From positions 1-38,692 of the forward strand of contig JALVMN010000159.1 in assembly GCA_027027005.1 (NCBI GenBank): 38,692 bases of DNA, written 5' to 3'. Positions 33,482-38,692 of the stretch are shown here, piece after piece. The position numbers and the translations under genes were made by a program. The notes below the pieces were generated by a model. The model searched no databases and was not told the origin of the DNA. It saw only the letters and a list, made by a program, of their open reading frames with translations. The DNA is from Desulfobacterales bacterium. GTDB lineage: Bacteria > Desulfobacterota > DSM-4660 > Desulfatiglandales > Desulfatiglandaceae. How positions within the stretch are numbered: position 1 is the first letter of the stretch; each line of letters begins with the position of its first letter.

Positions 33482-35080
33482 CTATTGAGAAACAGGTGGG
33501 GGCACCGAAGGAAAAAGGGAAGGGTCGGTATGAGGGATGAACTTTGCAGCGCTGAATAGATTCATGAATTCCTGATTGACGTTCAGCTCCAGGTATGTGA
33601 TCTGGTCCCGGACCCTTGTGGCCTGGTCCCTGGTGTCCTTTGAGCTCAAGGCCAGGGTGACGCCCTCAAGGGAGGTATTACCAAGGACCTGATACTTTTC
33701 TAGGGGTAGATCAGGAAGCATGCCAATGGTGATGGCTGATCTGGGGTTTATGTAAGACCCGAAGGTGCCTGCCACATAAAAGCGGCTTATATCTGCAAAA
33801 CCGATGCCCACCGTCTTGGTGAGTGTGGTGAGGATGGTATACATGGCAGCTTTGGAGCGGAGCAGTGAGTCGATGTCAGGCTGGCTAACCATTATGGGCT
33901 GTCCGGTTGCGCTCTCCTCTGCCTCCACCACCACAAGGTGAGGTAATCCGTCCACATGTATCAGCCTCGAACCACAGCGCGATGCCACGAACTTACCCCT
34001 CATATCCACCATGCCGGCAAGATATAGTTGAGCCACTAGGTCTATGAATCCGGAACCACATATCCCCTCAGGAGGTTTTTCATCAATGGTGTGGTACTTG
34101 ATGGTGGAGGTTGCAGGGTCGATCTCGATCCTGTCAATTGCCCCGGGGCCTGCCATCATGCCCATGGCCGCCACTCCTCCCTCAAGGGCCGGGCCAGCAG
34201 CTCCTGCACACCCCATGAGCCAGTCTCTGCAACCAATTACAACCTCAGCATTTGTCCCAACATCCACCAACAAGGAGATGTCATCGTTGCGTGCCATTCC
34301 AGAGGAAATGATTCCGGCTATGAGATCCCCCCCAAAGTAGCTTCCCACATTGGGAAAGACAAAGACCGGCGCCCTGGGATTGATTCCCAGGCCCAGAGCC
34401 CCGGCCTCAACCACCCCGGGCGTGTTTATCACCGGAATATACGGCTCTCTGCAAATCCAATAAGGGTCAAGGTTCAGAAAAAAGTGGGTCATGGTGGTGT
34501 TCCCTGCCACACAGGATGCCACGATCTCGTCTGGGTTCACATTTTGTTCAACACACAGCCTAGCAATTTGTTGATTGATTTCTCGAATCAGGATTCCATT
34601 CAACTCCTTAAGGCCTCCGGGCTGGGCAGCGTGGTGGATCCGTGTGAGGATGTCGGCGCCTAGCTCCACCTGGGGGTTCCGAAATGATATTTCCTCTAAA
34701 ACCTTTGCCTCTGTAAGGACCACGAGCCGGGCAACCACGGTGGAGCTTCCAAGGTCCATGGCTATACCGTGGGCTCGGTCGCCAACATCTGGAGAAAAGA
34801 TGTCTATAGTGTTCCAGGTGTGGCCATATTCGTAGATAGCCACGGAACAATCATAGTGGAGGTCCCGCAGCCTGTGCGGCAGGCTTCCGATAAGCGAGTA
34901 GGGAATTATTATCTTCTCGGTCCCAAGCTCCTTTTTTATGGCCCGGGCCAGCCGGTCTGCATCACCCGTATTGTCTTTCAAACTGGGAGGCTCCATCTTT
35001 ATACGAAGCCTTTTGACCCAGAGATTGTGCTGATCAGTATTGAAACTCTGTGTCATTTCGTCTTCCATGGATATTCTCAA
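33482..35080 (-). CDS. RACO-like ASKHA-domain ATPase lacking the ferredoxin domain
   Basis: 532 residues. The linker domain (RLRIKMEPPSLKDN) and the ASKHA ATPase core are clear: AMDLGSSTVVARL, NPQVELGADILTRI, VASCVAGNTTMTH, LLVDVGTNAEVV, CAGAAGPALEGG, GICGSGFIDL and YVAGTFGSYI. RACO proteins use ATP to drive reduction of Co(II) corrinoid proteins, as in the acetyl-CoA pathway and methyltransfer systems. They usually start with a plant-type [2Fe-2S] domain of about 90 residues. That domain and its cysteines are absent here. The track's TTG start (35080) has AAGGGGAG upstream; an ATG at 35068 is an alternative. yjbQ lies 13 bases upstream. Confidence 0.88.
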   Translation of the reverse strand: MRISMEDEMTQSFNTDQHNLWVKRLRIKMEPPSLKDNTGDADRLARAIKKELGTEKIIIPYSLIGSLPHRLRDLHYDCSVAIYEYGHTWNTIDIFSPDVGDRAHGIAMDLGSSTVVARLVVLTEAKVLEEISFRNPQVELGADILTRIHHAAQPGGLKELNGILIREINQQIARLCVEQNVNPDEIVASCVAGNTTMTHFFLNLDPYWICREPYIPVINTPGVVEAGALGLGINPRAPVFVFPNVGSYFGGDLIAGIISSGMARNDDISLLVDVGTNAEVVIGCRDWLMGCAGAAGPALEGGVAAMGMMAGPGAIDRIEIDPATSTIKYHTIDEKPPEGICGSGFIDLVAQLYLAGMVDMRGKFVASRCGSRLIHVDGLPHLVVVEAEESATGQPIMVSQPDIDSLLRSKAAMYTILTTLTKTVGIGFADISRFYVAGTFGSYINPRSAITIGMLPDLPLEKYQVLGNTSLEGVTLALSSKDTRDQATRVRDQITYLELNVNQEFMNLFSAAKFIPHTDPSLFPSVPPPVSQ

Positions 35081-35093
35081 TGCTCTCCCCTTG

Positions 35094-35510
35094 CTACTCT
35101 CCTATTATCTTTATCAAGACCCTTTTTTTCCGCCTGCCGTCGAACTCACCGTAAAATATCTGCTCCCAAGGGCCCAGGTCCAGCTCGCCGTCTGTGATGG
35201 CCACCACGACCTCTCTGCCCATGATCTGGCGCTTCATGTGGGCATCTGCATTGTCCTCACCCACATTGTGGCGATACTGGGAGACCGGCTCATGGGGAGC
35301 CAGTTTCTCGAGCCACACCTTGTAGTCGTGGTGCAGCCCGGATTCGTCATCATTTATGAAGACCGAGGCCGTTATGTGCATGGCATTACAAAGCACAAGG
35401 CCTTCTTTAATGCCGCTTTCTTTGACGCATTGCTGCACCTGGGGCGTAATGTTTATGAAATCCATACGCGCGGGCACATTGAACCACAGCTCCTTTCTAA
35501 AGGACTTCAT
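35094..35510 (-). CDS. yjbQ: YjbQ-family protein (secondary thiamine-phosphate synthase-like)
   Basis: 138 residues, normal length. Typical motifs: [31 protein letters not shown] and [11 protein letters not shown] followed by a basic RKKRVLIKI. Some members have weak thiamine-phosphate synthase activity when tested in E. coli, but the natural role is uncertain. AAGGAGGA sits before the ATG at good spacing. It is coupled to the RACO-like gene downstream and may be the first gene of the run to hypD. Confidence 0.9.
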   Translation of the reverse strand: MKSFRKELWFNVPARMDFINITPQVQQCVKESGIKEGLVLCNAMHITASVFINDDESGLHHDYKVWLEKLAPHEPVSQYRHNVGEDNADAHMKRQIMGREVVVAITDGELDLGPWEQIFYGEFDGRRKKRVLIKIIGE

Positions 35511-35723
35511 ATTATTCCTCCTTGTCCTTCCATATATACGGAGGAAAAAAGCACTTTTGGAGGGCTAAGTCAATAATTAGCATGACTCTTTAGGTCAAGA
35601 TAATCTTAGAAAGCAGGGTTTTCATATGATAGGAGGGGAGTAGCCGGAACGCAGAGATAAATTGCTTGGAGGAATTTATGGCCAAGTCTTTCATAGCTTA
35701 TTTTACTGCATGGAGTACGGGTA

Positions 35724-36425
35724 TCAAGCTCCGGGGACGTACTGGGGATAAAGTTGTTTTGCACACTCGGGGCATATGCCGTGTGTAAATTCCACCTCAG
35801 AGCGATGTGTGATATATGCTTCCACATGGTGCCAGGAGCCTTTCTCATCCCTTATTTTTTTGCAGTTGGAGCATATGGGCAGGAGACCTCGCAGCGTTCG
35901 GTTTTCCCGAACAAGCCCGTGGATGAAATTATGAAGGAACACGGCTGCGACGGCGATTATGCCTATTGCCAGTAAGTTAGTAATAAAGTATTTGAAGGTC
36001 CATGGGAGCGCCATTTGAATCACAAAATGCTGGATCACTATCAGTCCAATTGTCAGAATATATCTTCTGGGAGAAATATTATGGAAAGGGGTTGTAAATA
36101 AAATGACCTGCAACAATCCAGTATAGTGCGGTGAGGCAAATCCCTCACCAGTCAAGTAGCATATGAGCGAGATACCCAAGGCAGCGGCTTCGAAGGCCGA
36201 CAGAATCAAGAAGAAGTGGAATCTTTCCTCAACCTTCCTGGCAAGGAGATAGACAAATACCAGGTATAAAGTGACACAGAGTCGGACCGCCAGCGTTTGG
36301 GCTCTGGACTCTGGAAAATATATCCAGTCCAACAGGTAGAACAAGGGATAGAGGATGATACCAAGCTTCAATACAAAAAGAAAAATGCTTAACTGCTCAC
36401 ACTTCTGACTCTTAATCCTCTCCAT
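35724..36425 (-). CDS. Six-TM membrane protein with C-terminal Cys4 (CSNCKKIRD-type) tail
   Basis: 233 residues from the ATG at 36425 (GAGG upstream); the track's TTG at 36437 has no ribosome site. About six membrane helices fill residues 10-175, starting with a pattern (ILYPLFYLLDWIYFPES) that resembles N-terminal sensor modules of histidine kinases. The tail holds LLPICSNCKKIRDEKGSWH, then HVEAYITHRSEVEFTHG, then ICPECAKQLYP: four cysteines in two CxxC pairs, probably a metal site. As I recall, this tail is common at the C-terminus of signalling proteins in Desulfobacterota and relatives. No kinase, GGDEF or other output domain is present. Function is unknown. Confidence 0.8.
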   Translation of the reverse strand: MERIKSQKCEQLSIFLFVLKLGIILYPLFYLLDWIYFPESRAQTLAVRLCVTLYLVFVYLLARKVEERFHFFLILSAFEAAALGISLICYLTGEGFASPHYTGLLQVILFTTPFHNISPRRYILTIGLIVIQHFVIQMALPWTFKYFITNLLAIGIIAVAAVFLHNFIHGLVRENRTLRGLLPICSNCKKIRDEKGSWHHVEAYITHRSEVEFTHGICPECAKQLYPQYVPGA

Positions 36426-36733
36426 TTCTAACCTCAATGTTCATTTGCTCATGTGCTTCTGAGTCGGATCTTGTCTCTCGGAGCAGGTATCTGTTCACAT
36501 ATAATATCTATTAATATCGTATCGTGCTGATTAGACTGAAGAATAAATTTGCCCGGGCGCAAGCTTGTGAGCCACCTACACAAGGTTGTCTTGGAATAAA
36601 TTTTCGTGAGCCAGCCCCCTGGGATACTACAAGGTGGAGAGACCGTCCAGGTGCCTGGACGGTCATATAATTGAAGCTTTTTGGGGCAGATATCAGCTAG
36701 TTCGGCGCTATTTTTTGTGAGACCTGGCCGCCA
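36426..36733. other. Gap with an AT-rich stretch and a strong dyad
   Basis: About 308 bases with no credible gene. An AT-rich stretch (about 36497-36520) may hold the promoter of the six-TM gene, but no clear -35/-10 pair stands out. A 24-base inverted repeat lies at 36641-36664 and is listed separately. Confidence 0.5.
36641..36664. repeat. 24-base inverted repeat, possible weak terminator or operator
   Basis: GACCGTCCAGG and CCTGGACGGTC are perfect 11-bp arms around two bases. It lies 70 bases beyond the stop of the hybrid kinase gene. Neither strand has a U-tract behind it, so intrinsic termination is doubtful. An operator or an mRNA 3'-end stabiliser is also possible. Confidence 0.45.
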
Positions 36734-38692
36734 TTAACTGGAGTGGCGAGATCCGTCCATCAGATCTCTGATCTTCTTTGACAGGGCCTTTATATTGAAC
36801 GGTTTTTGGATAAAGCCGTCGCAGCCCCTCTTCAGGATTTCTGAGGCCTCTCCATCGATGCTGTAGCCGCTCGAGAGCAAGACTTTCACCGAGGGATCCA
36901 GTTCCTTGAGTCTGTCATAGGTCTGGCCCCCGCTCATACCCGGCATGATCATATCCAGGATCACGAGATCGATTTCGCCCTTGTGCTCCTGATAGATCCG
37001 GACCGCTTCCTTGCCGCTCTTTGCAGAGAAGACCTGGTAACCCATGGCCCTTAAGATCTCGGAGCCCACCTCAAGTATCATTTCTTCGTCATCCACCAGC
37101 AGGATGGTCTCCGGCCCGTGGAGGATCTCTTCTGAACCCTCTTGAGAGGGCTCCAGGGTCTTGCCTGAGGCTGGAAGATATATGATAAATGTGGTCCCCT
37201 CACCTTTTGTGCTTTTCACTTCGATTGCGCCGTTGTGATTTTTTATGATGCCGTAGACAGAGGCAAGCCCCAGTCCGGTTCCCCTGCCCATCTTCTTGGT
37301 GGTAAAAAAGGGTTCAAAGATCCTCTCTTGAGTCTTTTCGTCCATCCCAACCCCGGTATCAGACACGGTGACCTTTACATATCTCCCAGGAGCCAGATTA
37401 TAAGGCTTGTGGGATAGCTCTTGGAGTTCCAGGTTCTCGGTCTTTATGGTGAGCTCGCCCCCTCCGGGCATTGCCTGCCACGCATTCACATAGAGATTCA
37501 AGAAGACCTGTTCCAACTGGCCCCTGTCGGCCTCCACCGGCCATAGATCCTCCTGAAGACTGCAATGGATTATTATCTCCTTCTTGGTCCTTCCGAACAT
37601 CCTGGAGGTCTGGGCCAGCATGTCATTGAGGTCCAAGGGCTTTACATCATACTTGCCGCCCCTGGCAAATCCAAGCAACTGCTTGGTAAGTTCAGCGCCA
37701 CTCTGGACATATTTTTCAATGCTTTTCAGCTTTTCGTAATGGGGGTGGGATGGTTCAAGCTTGAGGAGCATCAAAGAGGTGTAACCCTGGATGGCCATCA
37801 ATAGATTATTGAAGTCATGGGCTATGCCACCTGCCAGGGTCCCCACGGCCTCCATCTTCTGCGCTTGGTGGAGTTGGGCCTCCAAGCGCTTTCTTTCGCT
37901 TATGTCCCTTGCCACACCATGGGTTCCAAGGAACTTCTTATCAGGATCATTCACATCCCGATCCCACATACCGGTGGATTTTAACTCCACTGTAATGTAG
38001 GAGGGTTGTTCTGAATCCTTTTCGGCTTTGTCTTGCTGGCACCTCAGCTTCAACTCAATACCTGCAGTGGCCCTTTTCCCGGTCCTCCTTTCGTTGAAAA
38101 ACCACCTGGCCTTTTGGTGGTCTTCCTGATGGATGATGCTGGTGTAATGTTTGCCCAAGAGTTCTTCAGGCCTGAACCCCAAGAGCCTCTCCACTGCATT
38201 GCTTACAAAAGTGAAATTACCGTTCTCGTCCAGGGTATAGATAATGTCAGGAGAGTTTTCCACCAGGTAACGGTATCGTTCCTCGGTAAGCTCCAGTTTT
38301 CCGTTTATCAGGTCCTTTTCCGTCTTGAGCCTCTTTTGGGTAAGGGCGTTTTGAACGGTTTTCAAGAGCTCTTCGTACTCAAAGGGCTTTCGTAAATAAT
38401 CGTAAGCACCTTTTCTGAGGGCAATTACTGCTGATTCAACAGAGGCGTGGCCCGTGATGATTATCACGTAGGTATCAGGCCTCTGGCAGCAGATGTGGTC
38501 CATGAGCTGGTGGCCGTCCATGTCCGGGATCACTATGTCCAGCAGGGCCAGGTCAAAGGAATCACGAGATACAAGCTCCAAGGCCTCACGTCCCGAATTG
38601 GCCGTGGCAATCTCATAACCCTGTTCCGTTAAAAGGAGCCTTAGGCTCTCACACATGCGAGGCTCGTCATCCACGATCAGGATCTTTGGGTT
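36734..38692 (-). CDS. Hybrid sensor kinase REC-PAS-HisKA-HATPase-REC (partial)
   Basis: The track starts at a GTG (38674), but the frame is open to the window edge and codes NPKILI just before VDDEP, the first strand of a receiver domain. The true start is therefore outside the window. Order: receiver 1 (LLDIVIP, then RKPF), PAS domain (RYLVENSPDIIYTLDENGNF), HisKA with IAHDFNNLLMAI, HATPase with GRGTGLGLASVYG and a C-terminal receiver ([20 protein letters not shown]). No membrane helix is seen, so it is probably cytosolic. The AHDFNN type of H-box is common in such PAS-hybrid kinases. Target and signal are unknown. Confidence 0.93.
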   Translation of the reverse strand, partial: NPKILIVDDEPRMCESLRLLLTEQGYEIATANSGREALELVSRDSFDLALLDIVIPDMDGHQLMDHICCQRPDTYVIIITGHASVESAVIALRKGAYDYLRKPFEYEELLKTVQNALTQKRLKTEKDLINGKLELTEERYRYLVENSPDIIYTLDENGNFTFVSNAVERLLGFRPEELLGKHYTSIIHQEDHQKARWFFNERRTGKRATAGIELKLRCQQDKAEKDSEQPSYITVELKSTGMWDRDVNDPDKKFLGTHGVARDISERKRLEAQLHQAQKMEAVGTLAGGIAHDFNNLLMAIQGYTSLMLLKLEPSHPHYEKLKSIEKYVQSGAELTKQLLGFARGGKYDVKPLDLNDMLAQTSRMFGRTKKEIIIHCSLQEDLWPVEADRGQLEQVFLNLYVNAWQAMPGGGELTIKTENLELQELSHKPYNLAPGRYVKVTVSDTGVGMDEKTQERIFEPFFTTKKMGRGTGLGLASVYGIIKNHNGAIEVKSTKGEGTTFIIYLPASGKTLEPSQEGSEEILHGPETILLVDDEEMILEVGSEILRAMGYQVFSAKSGKEAVRIYQEHKGEIDLVILDMIMPGMSGGQTYDRLKELDPSVKVLLSSGYSIDGEASEILKRGCDGFIQKPFNIKALSKKIRDLMDGSRHSS

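Overview
The window reads as a chromosomal segment of an anaerobic Gram-negative bacterium, most likely a member of the Desulfobacterota (former Deltaproteobacteria). Evidence: a ferredoxin-dependent 2-oxoacid oxidoreductase, [NiFe]-hydrogenase maturation genes, a RACO-type ASKHA ATPase, a class 1B dihydroorotate dehydrogenase with its PyrK partner, dense NtrC-type and hybrid two-component signalling, Hanks-type kinases with TPR tails, and a CSxCKKIRD-type cysteine tail that I recall as common in this group. This placement is inference; no 16S gene is present. I see no tRNA, CRISPR array, insertion sequence or phage gene. Both window edges cut through a gene.

Left part (1-4.5 kb, + strand): a four-gene run that ends in a clear intrinsic terminator. 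It holds an FHA-domain protein (5' end cut off), a 520-residue protein resembling a TssB-TssC (type VI secretion sheath) fusion, a kinase-fold membrane protein with TPRs that lacks the catalytic Asp, and a LysM-like lipoprotein. This is the most unusual locus: a sheath-like protein beside phospho-signalling proteins whose key residues look degenerate.

4.6-19.3 kb: korB-korC (2-oxoacid:ferredoxin oxidoreductase beta and gamma); on the - strand pilD, a sensor kinase and an NtrC-family regulator; a Sua5/YciO protein; the - strand run hisC-cmk-rpsA-sppA; then on the + strand HU, a large-type SRP RNA with Alu domain, pgeF and a cold-shock protein. A canonical Ser/Thr kinase with TPR tail lies on the - strand and shares a bidirectional terminator with the cold-shock gene.

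19.4-27.2 kb: pyrK-pyrD and a membrane-anchored methyltransferase (+); a complete-looking phosphorelay on the - strand (hybrid kinase, HPt protein, REC-GGDEF output); a metallo-beta-lactamase-fold protein and a Fur-FeoA fusion regulator (+).

27.2-38.7 kb (all - strand): yjbQ, a ferredoxin-less RACO-like protein, a DUF2333 protein, hypA-hypB-hypF-hypD and a small RIO/WaaP-like kinase form one co-oriented run. Upstream of it lie a six-TM protein with a Cys4 tail and, cut by the right edge, a REC-PAS-HK-REC hybrid kinase. hypC, hypE and the korA/korD partners are not in the window.
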